From NCBI RefSeq assembly GCF_964340395.1, contig NC_135557.1, positions 2,544,716 to 2,608,715 of the forward strand: a stretch of DNA of 64,000 nucleotides, written 5' to 3'. A program made the position numbers and the translations under genes. The notes under the pieces were generated by a model, which did no database searches, was not told the DNA's origin, and was given only the letters and a program-made list of their open reading frames with translations. Below are positions 24,860-38,152 of this stretch, in pieces (positions within the stretch are counted from its first letter, which is position 1; each line of letters opens with the position of its first letter). Source of the DNA: Glandiceps talaboti (Eukaryota; Hemichordata; Enteropneusta; Spengelidae).

Positions 24860-27800
24860 ATTCTCCACTACATTATATCTTCATTCTCCACTACATTATA
24901 TCTCCATTCTCCACTACATTATATCTCCATTCTCCATTACATTATATCTTCATTCTCCACTATATTATATCTCCATTCTCCACTACATTATATCTCCATT
25001 CTCCACTACATTATATCTCCATTCTCCACTATATTATATCTCCATTCTCCACTATATTATATCTTCATTCTCCACTACATTATATCTCCATTCTCCATTA
25101 CATTATATCTCCATTCTCCACTATATTATATCTCCATTCTCCACTACATTATATCTCCATTCTCCACTACATTATATCTTCATTCTCCACTACATTATAT
25201 CTCCATTCTCCACTACATTATATCTCCATTCTCCACTACATTATATCTCCATTCTCCACTACATTATATCTTCATTCTCCACTATATTATATCTCCATTC
25301 TCCACTATATTATATCTTCATTCTCCACTACATTATATCTCCATTCTCCATTACATTATATCTCCATTCTCCACTACATTATATCTCCATTCTCCACTAT
25401 ATTATATCTTCTTTCTCCACTACATTATATCTCCATTCTCCACTACATTATATCTCCATTCTGCACTACATTATATCTCCATTCTCCACTACATTATATC
25501 TTCATTCTCCACTACATTATATCTCCATTCTCCACTATATTATATCTCCATTCTCCACTACATTATATCTTCATTCTCCACTATATTATATCTTCATTCT
25601 CCACTACATTATATCTCCATTCTCCATTACATTATATCTTCATTCTCCACTATATTATATCTTCATTCTCCACTACATTAAATCTCCATTCTCCACTACA
25701 TTATATCTCCATTCTCCACTATATTATATCTTCATTCTCCACTATATTATATCTTCATTCTCCACTACATTATATCTCCATTCTCCACTACATTATATCT
25801 TCATTCTCCACTACATTATATCTCCATTCTCCACTACATTATATCTCCATTCTCCATTACATTATATCTCCATTCTCCATTACATTATATCTCCATTCTC
25901 CACTACATTATATCTCCATTCTCCACTACATTATATCTTCTTTCTCCACTACATTATATCTCCATTCTCCACTACATTATATCTCCATTCTCCACTATAT
26001 TATATCTTCATTCTCCACTACATTATATCTCCATTCTCCACTACATTATATCTCCATTCTCCACTACATTATATCTTCATTCTCCACTACATTATATCTC
26101 CATTCTCCACTACATTATATCTCCATTCTCCATTACATTATATCTCCATTCTCCACTACATTATATCTCCATTCTCCACTATATTATATCTTCATTCTCC
26201 ACTACATTAAATCTCCATTCTCCACTACATTATATCTCCATTCTCCACTATATTATATCTCCATTCTCCACTATATTATATCTCCATTCTCCACTACATT
26301 ATATCTCCATTCTCCACTATATTATATATTCATTCTCCACTACATTATATCTCCATTCTCCACTACATTATATCTTCATTCTCCATTACATTATATCTCC
26401 ATTCTGCACTACATTATATCTCCATTCTCCACTACATTATATCTCCATTCTCCACTACATTATATCTCCATTCTCCACTACATTATATCTTCATTCTCCA
26501 CTATATTATATCTTCATTCTCCACTACATTATATCTTCATTCTCCACTACATTATATCTCCATTCTCCATTACATTATATCTCCATTCTCCACTACATTA
26601 TATCTCCATTCTCCACTACATTATATCTCCATTCTCCATTACATTATATCTCCATTCTCCACTACATTATATCTCCATTCTCCACTATATTATATCTCCA
26701 TTCTCCACTACATTATATCTCCATTCTCCACTACATTATATCTCCATTCTCCATTACATTATATCTCCATTCTCCACTACATTATATCTCCATTCTCCAC
26801 TACATTATATCTCCATTCTCCACTATATTATATCTTCATTCTCCACTACATTATATCTCCATTCTCCATTACATTATATCTCCATTCTCCACTACATTAT
26901 ATCTCCATTCTCCATTACATTGTATCTTCATTCTCCACTATATTATATCTCCATTCTCCACTACATTATATCTCCATTCTCCACTATATTATATCTCCAT
27001 TCTCCACTACATTATATCTCCATTCTCCATTACATTGTATCTTCATTCTCCACTATATTATATCTTCATTCTCCACTACATTATATCTCCATTCTCCATT
27101 ACATTATATCTCCATTCTCCACTATATTATATCTCCATTCTCCACTACATTATATCTCCATTCTCCATTACATTATATCTTCATTCTCCACTACATTATA
27201 TCTCCACTACATTATATCTCCATTCTCCACTATATTATATCTTCATTCTCCACTATATTATATCTTCATTCTCCACTATATTATATCTCCATTCTCCACT
27301 ACATTATATCTCCATTCTGCACTACATTATATCTCCATTCTCCACTATATTATATCTCCATTCTCCACTACATTATATCTCCATTCTCCACTATATTATA
27401 TCTTCATTCTCCACTATATTATATCTCCATTCTCCACTACATTATATCTTCATTCTCCACTATATTATATCTCCATTCTCCACTACATTATATCTCCATT
27501 CTCCACTATATTATATATTCATTCTCCACTATATTATATCTCTATTCTCCACTACATTATATCTTCATTCTCCACTATATTATATCTCTATTCTCCACTA
27601 CATTATATCTTCATTCTCCACTATATTATATCTCTATTCTCCACTACATTATATCTCCATTCTCCACTATATTATATCTCTATTCTCCACTACATTATAT
27701 CTCCATTCTCCACTACATTATATCTTCATTCTCCACTATATTATATCTTCATTCTCCACTACATTATATCTTCATTCTCCACTACATTATATCTTCATTC

Positions 27801-28848
27801 TCCATTACATTATATCTCCATTCTCCACTACATTATATCTCCATTCTCCACTATATTATATCTCCATTCTCCACTACATTATATCTCCATTCTCCACTAC
27901 ATTGTATCTTCATTCTCCACTATATTATATCTCCATTCTCCACTACATTATATCTTCATTCTCCACTACATTATATCTCCATTCTCCACTATATTATATC
28001 TCCATTCTCCATTATATTATATCTCCATTCTCCACTACATTGTATCTTCATTCTCCACTATATTATATCTTCATTCTCCACTACATTATATCTCCATTCT
28101 CCACTACATTATATCTCCATTCTCCACTATATTATATCTCCATTCTCCACTATATTATATCTTCATTCTCCACTACATTATATCTCCATTCTCCACTACA
28201 TTATATCTTCATTCTCCACTACATTATATCTCCATTCTCCACTACATTATATCTTCATTCTCCACTATATTATATCTCCATTCTCCACTACATTATATCT
28301 TCATTCTCCATTACATTATATCTCCATTCTCCACTACATTATATCTTCATTCTCCACTACATTATATCTCCATTCTCCATTACATTGTATCTTCATTCTC
28401 CACTATATTATATCTCCATTCTCCACTATATTATATCTCCATTCTCCACTACATTATATCTCCATTCTCCACTACATTATATCTTCATTCTCCACTATAT
28501 TATATCTCTATTCTCCACTATATTATATCTCCATTCTCCATTATATTATATCTCCATTCTCCACTACATTATATCTTCATTCTCCACTATATTATATCTC
28601 CATTCTCCACTATATTATATCTCCATTCTCCACTACATTATATCTCCATTCTCCACTACATTATATCTCCATTCTCCACTACATTATATCTCCATTCTCC
28701 ACTACATTATATCTCCATTCTCCACTATATTATATCTCCATTCTCCACTATATTATATCTCCATTCTCCACTACATTATATCTCCATTCTCCACTACATT
28801 ATATCTCCATTCTCCACTACATTATATCTCCATTCTCCACTACATTAT
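24860..28848. repeat. 23-bp satellite, block 2 (about 173 units)
   Basis: Same unit and variants as block 1, resuming directly after the inserted transposon with the duplicated ATT. It ends in a half unit, ACATTATG, followed by TTTTTCATTCTTTAATATTTCC. The identical exit sequence ends block 3. No genes. Confidence 0.97.
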
Positions 28849-29327
28849 GTTTTTCATTCTTTAATATTTCCTTTGTGATGTACAGTGCTCCTTTTTGTTG
28901 AGCAGAAATTGTCCAAGTTTAATCGAATTGACTAACGTCTCTTAATTTAAATATATTTAGTATATTCTACGAGTTACACTAATTTGGTCCTATTCCTTAG
29001 AACATACAATGGCATCTAATATTACCTAAGTCAATTGTCTTCATAACAAATTCAATTGTTTGTCTGTGTTTGACTAGAATAAATACCAACATTGACAGAC
29101 AAGACCATCAAATTAACAAGTCCAATCCTGTAATGTAAATCCTATAAAAGTGTTGTCGTTTGTTTTTTATAGTAGCTCAACTTTTAACGATTGTTGGTCG
29201 TAATAACCGTTAGTTGGGCAAGTGTCACTGTTTTACTCTCTATCTATGTAATTTATTACGCATCGAGTTATAGACTAGATTACCACTCTCCCATTGACAA
29301 CTACCTGAGTGTCTGCTTTGTACTTAC

Positions 29328-29373
29328 CAATAGACACAGCGACCAGTACAAACAAAACAATTGACGTCATCAT
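29328..29373 (-). CDS. Ly6/uPAR GPI-anchored protein, coding exon 1 (signal peptide), copy A
   Basis: A 46-bp coding part from ATG (29371-29373) to a GTAAGT donor (29327-29322). It encodes MMTSIVLFVLVAVSI plus one base, G. Joined to the AT that starts coding exon 2 this gives an Asp codon and leads into VAMSFSCYEC: a hydrophobic signal peptide directly ahead of the mature domain, with matching intron phase. A 3' splice site TTTCTTTCTACCAG 22 bases before the ATG suggests an upstream non-coding exon. The intron to exon 2 would be about 16.8 kb, nearly all satellite and inserted transposon. A second copy lies at 38107-38152. Confidence 0.75.
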
Positions 29374-29700
29374 CTTGAAATGTAAATATGTTCCCCTGGT
29401 AGAAAGAAACGGTAATTGTGTTAAACCTATAAGTAAATTAAGTTCAAAATCGATTGTATTGTATTAAGCTACCCTTTCACAGTGTTTGAACAAAACTATA
29501 ACGCCGAATATGGCGACAATACGTAGTCGGTGCAGAATAGAATACACTTGAATTGTACGTGAAATAGGGTAATGAATAAATTATCATTGTACAAATCTTT
29601 AGAAGTCATTAACATATTTATGAGATAATAAATATAATATTTATTAAAACATATAAAAAACGATTTTAAACAAACTCTGAGATTTTGGACACATGCATAT

Positions 29701-30000
29701 TTGTACTGTGGAATTCTGCCATTTATCGGATCGCATTACTCCGAGTTGTTGGCTTTTGTATTTAAGAAAGCGCAAACAATGGAAGATCCAGGGTTGAAAG
29801 AAGGACGACTCCGTAGGCTGTTGTTTGTGTCTTGGCGATTACCTAGCAACACCAACATAGCAACAACAAAACAACTACATAAAATGATTACAATGTACCA
29901 AACTGGTGACGTCATTGATACGACTGATACATCGGTTGTATCTAAGACTAAAGACAAAGCAATGCTAAACTTCCAGGTTTACTTTATGTCATTCAAGTAA
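29701..30000 (+). other. 99-codon open frame of unknown significance (copy A)
   Basis: Starts at a TTG-type codon rather than ATG (the first ATG is at 29779). No recognisable domain; Lys/Thr-rich C-terminal half. An identical frame sits in copy B at 38480-38779. The opposite strand (29736-29957) has an equally open frame with one hydrophobic segment. Neither has supporting splice or family evidence, so I do not call a gene. Confidence 0.2.
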
Positions 30001-31093
30001 AGTTGACCAGCTTCACAATAAAACACTCAGCCACTTATTTCAATGCAAGTTTTAAAAAATCTGGACAATTCCTCTGATTTTTTCCCCCAGCAAAATTAAA
30101 AACTCATTAAGCTTCTGTGATTTCTATAGATGAGAATAGTGATATGGACATGTGTGAATGTCGGTTTACAATTACGAAACTGGGATAACTACTGGCCTGG
30201 GGAGTTAACAATCTATTGTTTTGGAAACATTCCAATTCTACCTAAAACATGCCCTAACGATAGATACACAACAAAAATGCGTTCCTTGGCAACTAGAGAA
30301 TTGTGAAACCTTACGACAGATATCAACGTCGTGTTCACTTTCAATTCACTTACACCGGGGTGGGGTCCAGTGACGTCACTGGTATAGAAACTAAAAGTAA
30401 AGGAGTAAAAATCACCACAGACCTCACTATATACACAGTCGCCATTTAATTTCTATAGTGTGGCACATATTTTTCCTGAATTGTTGTTTGAATACATTAA
30501 CCCTTACATATGCGTTAGCGTCTTACAAGTTTTGTCTAGACAACAACTAAGTCTGAACACAGACAAGTCTGAAACAGATCGTTACTTATCTGTGGGCTGA
30601 ACCATGACAATCGCAAACGAATCGAACAAACTGTTGCATAAGCCACAGACAATAGAGGGAAGTGTGAACCGTTGAAAAAAGTGATTACGTGCATTCATCA
30701 ATAATGCAGAATACCATTATGTCATGTTAATAGACCCATACATGACATCTTCACAACTGTCACTGCCCTCGACTTTTTTTAAAAATTTTTGTTTGACGTA
30801 ACTTATCAATGACTACACTCCATGCCGCAGTTTCTTCAACCAAGTCCCTTTACAAAACTAAATCATACATTCTACAAATTAACGCATAGAGGGTATTTAT
30901 GAATCGATTAACAAGTAGCATCATCTAAGTCCATTTCAAAAACTGCAAATATATGGCAATATTACCACATTACGGAATATATATTGGTTAAAATATACAG
31001 TTGTAACAGTAGCTGACATGGTATTATAGAACATAACTAAAGCAGATTACGTTACTAGTGACAAGTTGCCATCGTGTTCATTTCTTGCATACA

Positions 31094-31220
31094 GGACGTT
31101 CCGGCCCCAAGACGTTCCGTCCCAAGACGTTCCGGCACTACCGGGAAGACGTTCCGGCCCCACCACGTAAAAGTTTCTAACTGGATTGGACGTAGTAAAG
31201 ACTGGACGTTCCGGCCCCAC
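31094..31220. repeat. Cluster of five GACGTTCCGGCCCC motifs (copy A)
   Basis: GACGTTCCGGCCCCA or close variants occur five times in about 125 bp with irregular spacing. The cluster is GC- and CpG-rich in an otherwise AT-rich segment. It lies about 1.7 kb upstream of the Ly6 signal-peptide exon on the minus strand. It is repeated at 39873-39999 in copy B. Function unknown; a regulatory cluster or a short tandem relic are both possible. Confidence 0.6.
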
Positions 31221-31400
31221 AAATAAAATAACCGTCGTAGAACATGCATTCCCAAGGGGCAGTCCACCGACACAACGGTTAGCGACATGATTTTATTTTA
31301 CTATAATAATCGATCGTCTTATTTGCAGGCGCATCTTGCTAAGGATTCTATTCTGACTAATGGTGTCCAAAATGAAATACAGCATTCCATAACTGACGGG

Positions 31401-31500
31401 NNNNNNNNNNNNNNNNNNNNNNNNNNNNNNNNNNNNNNNNNNNNNNNNNNNNNNNNNNNNNNNNNNNNNNNNNNNNNNNNNNNNNNNNNNNNNNNNNNNN
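31401..31500. other. Assembly gap (100 N)
   Basis: Exactly 100 undefined bases, the usual placeholder for a gap of unknown size. Unique sequence ends on its left and satellite begins on its right. Confidence 0.99.
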
Positions 31501-34500
31501 CATTCTCCACTATATTATATATCCATTCTCCATTACATTATATCTCCATTCTCCACTACATTATATCTCCATTCTCCACTATATTATATCTTCATTCTCC
31601 ACTATATTATATCTTCATTCTCCACTACATTATATCATCATTCTCCACTACATTATATCTCCATTCTCCACTACATTATATCTTCATTCTCCACTACATT
31701 ATATCTTCATTCTCCACTACATTATATCTCCATTCTCCACTACATTATATCTCCATTCTCCACTATATTATATCTCCATTCTCCACTACATTATATCTTC
31801 ATTCTCCATTACATTATATCTCCATTCTCCACTACATTATATCTCATTCTCCACTATTATATCTCCATTCTCCACTACATTATATCCAATCCATTCTCCA
31901 CTACATTATATCTTCATTCTCCACTACATTATATCTCCATTCTCCACTATATATCTCCATTCTCCACTACATTATATCTCCATTCTCCACTACATTATAT
32001 CTTCATTCCTACATTATCTTTCTCTTATATCTCATTCTCCACTACATTATATCTTCATTCTCCACTACATTATATCTCCATTCTCCACTACATTATATCT
32101 TCATTCTCCACTACATTATATCTCCATTCTCCACTACATTATATCTTCATTCTCCACTACATTATATCTTCATTCTCCACTATATTATATCTTCATTCTC
32201 CACTACATTATATCTCCATTCTCCACTACATTATATCTTCATTCTCCACTATATTATATCTTCTTTCTCCACTACATTATATCTTCATTCTCCACTACAT
32301 TATATCTTCATTCTCCACTACATTATATCTTCATTCTCCACTATATTATATCTTCTTTCTCCATTATATTATATCTCCATTCTCCACTACATTATATCTT
32401 CATTCTCCACTACATTATATCTTCATTCTCCACTACATTATATCTCCATTCTCCACTACATTATATCTTCATTCTCCACTATATTATATCTTCATTCTCC
32501 ACTACATTATATCTTCATTCTCCACTATATTATATCTTCATTCTCCATTACATTATATCTCCATTCTCCACTACATTATATCTTCATTCTCCACTACATT
32601 ATATCTCCATACTCCACTACATTATATCTCCATTCTCCACTATATTATATCTCCATACTCCACTACATTATATCTCCATTCTCCACTACATTATATCTCC
32701 ATTCTCCACTACATTATATCTTCATTCTCCACTACATTATATCTTCATTCTCCACTATATTATATCTCCATTCTCCATTACATTATATCTCCATTCTCCA
32801 CTACATTATATCTTCATTCTCCACTACATTATATCTTCATTCTCCACTATATTATATCTCCATTCTCCACTACATTATATCTCCATTCTCCACTACATTA
32901 TATCTTCATTCTCCACTACATTATATCTTCATTCTCCACTACATTATATCTCCATTCTCCACTACATTATATCTCCATTCTCCACTATATTATATCTCCA
33001 TTCTCCACTATATTATATCTCCATTCTCCACTACATTATATCTCCATTCTCCACTATATTATATCTCCATTCTCCACTATATTATATCTTCATTCTCCAC
33101 TACATTATATCTCCATTCTCCATTACATTATATCTCCATTCTCCACTATATTATATCTCCATTCTCCACTACATTATATCTCCATTCTCCACTACATTAT
33201 ATCTTCATTTTCCACTACATTATATCTCCATTCTCCACTACATTATATCTCCATTCTCCACTACATTATATCTCCATTCTCCACTACATTATATCTTCAT
33301 TCTCCACTATATTATATCTCCATTCTCCACTATATTATATCTCCATTCTCCACTACATTATATCTTCATTCTCCACTATATTATATCTCCATTCTCCACT
33401 ACATTATATCTCCATTCTCCACTACATTATATCTCCATTCTCCACTACATTATATCTCCATTCTCCACTATATTATATCTTTATTCTCCACTACATTATA
33501 TCTCCATTCTCCATTACATTATATCTCCATTCTCCACTATATTATATCTTCATTCTCCACTACATTATATCTCCATTCTCCACTACATTATATCTTCATT
33601 CTCCATTACATTATATCTCCATTCTCCACTACATTATATCTTCTTTCTCCACTACATTATATCTTCTTTCTCCACTATATTATATCTTCATTCTCCATTA
33701 CATTATATCTTCTTTCTCCACTACATTATATCTTCTTTCTCCACTACATTATATCTCCATTCTCCACTACATTATATCTCCATTCTCCATTACATTGTAT
33801 CTCCATTCTCCACTACATTATATCTCCATTCTCCACTACATTATATCTTCTTTCTCCACTACATTATATCTTCTTTCTCCACTACATTATATCTTCATTC
33901 TCCACTACATTATATCTTCATTCTCCATTACATTATATCTCCATTCTCCATTACATTGTATCTCCATTCTCCACTACATTATATCTCCATTCTCCACTAT
34001 ATTATATCTTCATTCTCCACTATATTATATCTCCATTCTCCACTACATTATATCTCCATTCTCCACTACATTATATCTCCATTCTCCACTATATTATATC
34101 TCCATTCTCCACTACATTATATCTCCATTCTCCACTACATTATATCTCCATTCTCCACTACATTATATCTTCATTCTCCATTACATTATATCTCCATTCT
34201 CCACTACATTATATCTCCATTCTCCACTATATTATATCTCCATTCTCCATTACATTATATCTCCATTCTCCACTACATTATATCTCCATTCTCCACTACA
34301 TTATATCTTCATTCTCCACTATATTATATCTCCATTCTCCATTACATTGTATCTCCATTCTCCACTACATTATATCTCCATTCTCCACTATATTGTATCT
34401 CCATTCTCCACTACATTATATCTCCATTCTCCACTACATTATATCTTCATTCTCCACTACATTATATCTCCATTCTCCACTACATTATATCTCCATTCTC

Positions 34501-37500
34501 CACTACATTATATCTCCATTCTCCACTACATTATATCTTCATTCTCCACTACATTATATCTCCATTCTCCACTACATTATATCTCCATTCTCCACTATAT
34601 TATATCTCCATTCTCCACTATATTATATCTCCATTCTCCACTACATTATATCTCCATTCTCCACTATATTATATATTCATTCTCCACTACATTATATCTC
34701 CATTCTCCACTACATTATATCTTCATTCTCCACTACATTATATCTCCATTCTCCACTACATTATATCTCCATTCTCCACTATATTATATCTTCATTCTCC
34801 ACTATATTATATCTTCATTCTCCACTACATTATATCTCCATTCTCCACTACATTATATCTCCATTCTCCACTATATTATATCTTCATTCTCCACTACATT
34901 ATATCTCCATTCTCCACTATATTATATCTTCATTCTCCACTACATTATATCTTCATTCTCCACTATATTATATCTTCATTCTCCACTACATTATATCTTC
35001 ATTCTCCACTATATTATATCTTCATTCTCCACTACATTATATCTCCATTCTCCACTACATTATATCTCCATTCTCCACTACATTATATCTCCATTCTCCA
35101 CTATATTATATCTTCATTCTCCACTATATTATATCTTCATTCTCCACTACATTATATCTTCATTATATCTCCATTCTCCACTACATTATATCTTCATTCT
35201 CCACTATATTATATCTTCATTCTCCACTACATTATATCTCCATTCTCCACTATATTATATCTCCATTCTCCACTACATTATATCTTCATTCTCCACTACA
35301 TTATATCTTCATTCTCCACTATATTATATCTCCATTCTCCACTATATTATATCTCCATTCTCCACTACATTATATCTTCATTCTCCACTATATTATATCT
35401 CCATTCTCCACTATATTATATCTTCATTCTCCACTATATTATATCTCCATTCTCCACTATATTATATCTCCATTCTCCACTACATTATATCTCCATTCTC
35501 CACTATATTATATCTCCATTCTCCACTATATTATATCTTCATTCTCCACTACATTATATCTTCATTCTCCACTATATTATATCTCCATTCTCCACTACAT
35601 TATATCTCCATTCTCCACTACATTATATCTCCATTCTCCACTATATTATATCTTCATTCTCCACTATATTATATCTTCATTCTCCACTATATTATATCTT
35701 CATTCTCCACTATATTATATCTTCATTCTCCACTACATTATATCTCCATTCTCCACTACATTATATCTTCATTCTCCATTACATTATATCTTCATTCTCC
35801 ACTATATTATATCTCCATTCTCCACTATATTATATCTCCATTCTCCACTATATTATATCTTCATTCTCCACTACATTATATCTCCATTCTCCACTACATT
35901 ATATCTCCATTCTCCACTATATTATATCTCCATTCTCCACTACATTATATCTCCATTCTCCACTATATTATATCTCCATTCTCCACTACATTATATCTCC
36001 ATTCTCCACTATATTATATCTTCATTCTCCACTACATTATATCTCCATTCTCCACTACATTATATCTCCATTCTCCACTATATTATATCTTCATTCTCCA
36101 CTACATTATATCTCCATTCTCCACTACATTATATCTCCATTCTCCACTACATTATATCTCCATTCTCCACTACATTATATCTTCATTCTCCACTATATTA
36201 TATCTCCATTCTCCACTATATTATATCTCCATTCTCCATTATATTATATCTCCATTCTCCACTACATTATATCTTCATTCTCCACTATATTATATCTCCA
36301 TTCTCCACTACATTATATCTCCATTCTCCACTACATTATATCTCCATTCTCCACTACATTATATCTCCATTCTCCACTACATTATATCTCCATTCTCCAC
36401 TACATTATATCTCCATTCTCCACTACATTATATCTCCATTCTCCACTACATTATATCTTCATTCTCCACTATATTATATATCCATTCTCCACTACATTAT
36501 ATCTCCATTCTCCACTACATTATATCTCCATTCTCCACTATATTATATCTCTATTCTCCACTATATTATATCTCCATTCTCCACTATATTATATCTTCAT
36601 TCTCCACTACATTATATCTCCATTCTCCACTACATTATATCTCCATTCTCCACTACATTATATCTCCATTCTCCACTACATTATATCTCCATTCTCCACT
36701 ATATTATATCTCCATTCTCCACTACATTATATCTTCATTCTCCACTACATTATATCTCCATTCTCCACTACATTATATCTCCATTCTCCACTACATTATA
36801 TCTCCATTCTCCACTATATTATATCTCCATTCTCCACTACATTATATCTTCATTCTCCACTACATTATATCTCCATTCTCCATTACATTATATCTCCATT
36901 CTCCACTACATTATATCTCCATTCTCCACTACATTATATCTTCATTCTCCACTACATTATATCTCCATTCTCCACTATATTATATCTCCATTCTCCACTA
37001 CATTATATCTTCATTCTCCACTATATTATATCTCCATTCTCCACTATATTATATCTCCATTCTCCATTATATTATATCTCCATTCTCCACTACATTATAT
37101 CTTCATTCTCCACTACATTATATCTCCATTCTCCACTACATTATATCTCCATTCTCCACTATATTATATCTCCATTCTCCACTACATTATATCTCCATTC
37201 TCCACTACATTATATCTTCATTCTCCACTATATTATATCTCCATTCTCCACTACATTATATCTCCATTCTCCACTACATTATATCTCCATTCTCCACTAC
37301 ATTATATCTCCATTCTCCACTACATTATATCTCCATTCTCCACTACATTATATCTCCATTCTCCACTACATTATATCTCCATTCTCCACTACATTATATC
37401 TTCATTCTCCACTATATTATATATCCATTCTCCACTACATTATATCTCCATTCTCCACTACATTATATCTCCATTCTCCACTATATTATATCTCCATTCT

Positions 37501-37627
37501 CCACTATATTATATCTCCATTCTCCACTACATTATATCTCCATTCTCCACTACATTATATCTCCATTCTCCACTACATTATATCTCCATTCTCCACTACA
37601 TTATATCTCCATTCTCCACTACATTAT
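31501..37627. repeat. 23-bp satellite, block 3 (about 266 units)
   Basis: Same unit as blocks 1 and 2 and the same exit sequence as block 2. An irregular patch at 31841-32040 contains shortened and fused units. The block may be another allele or another read-out of block 2 rather than a separate array, since its right flank duplicates that of block 2. Confidence 0.95.
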
Positions 37628-38106
37628 GTTTTTCATTCTTTAATATTTCCTTTGTGATGTACAGTGCTCCTTTTTGTTGAGCAGAAATTGTCCAAGTTTA
37701 ATCGAATTGACTAACGTCTCTTAATTTAAATACATTTAGTATATTCTACGAGTTACACTAATTTGGTCCTATTCCTTAGAACATACAATGGCATCTAATA
37801 TTACCTAAGTCAATTGTCTTCATAACAAATTCAATTGTTTGTCTGTGTTTGACTAGAATAAATACCAACATTGACAGACAAGACCATCAAATTAACAAGT
37901 CCAATCCTGTAATGTAAATCCTATAAAAGTGTTGTCGTTTGTTTTTTATAGTAGCTCAACTTTTAACGATTGTTGGTCGTAATAACCGTCAGTTGGGCAA
38001 GTGTCACTGTTTTACTCTCTATCTATGTAATTTATTACGCATCGAGTTATAGACTAGATTACCACTCTCCCATTGACAACTACCTGAGTGTCTGCTTTGT
38101 ACTTAC

Positions 38107-38152
38107 CAATAGACACAGCGACCAGTACAAACAAAACAATTGTCTTCATCAT
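38107..38152 (-). CDS. Ly6/uPAR GPI-anchored protein, coding exon 1 (signal peptide), copy B
   Basis: Second copy of the 46-bp signal-peptide exon, encoding MMKTIVLFVLVAVSI and ending one base into a codon at a GTAAGT donor. It differs from copy A at residues 3-4 (Lys-Thr instead of Thr-Ser), caused by two base changes. The Lys gives the more typical positively charged start of a signal peptide. If the duplication is an assembly artefact, this and copy A are alleles of one exon; if it is real, the gene has alternative first exons or a partial second copy. Confidence 0.7.

Larger units (their letters stand above)
28849..31400. repeat. 2.55-kb duplicated segment, copy A (holds signal-peptide exon)
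   Basis: This segment matches 37628-40179 at a constant offset of 8,779. I could spot only about ten single-base differences (for example near 29189, 29365-29366, 30109 and 30339). It ends exactly at a run of 100 N. Besides the Ly6 signal-peptide exon it holds a 99-codon + strand frame (29701-30000) of unknown meaning and a GC-rich motif cluster at 31094-31220. A + strand stretch after a good acceptor (TTATTTGCAG, near 31319-31328) could begin an unidentified exon. Confidence 0.9.

Noticed and set aside
31287-37643. 2,118-codon frame crossing the N gap
   Set aside because: Runs through undefined bases and satellite; same artefact as above.
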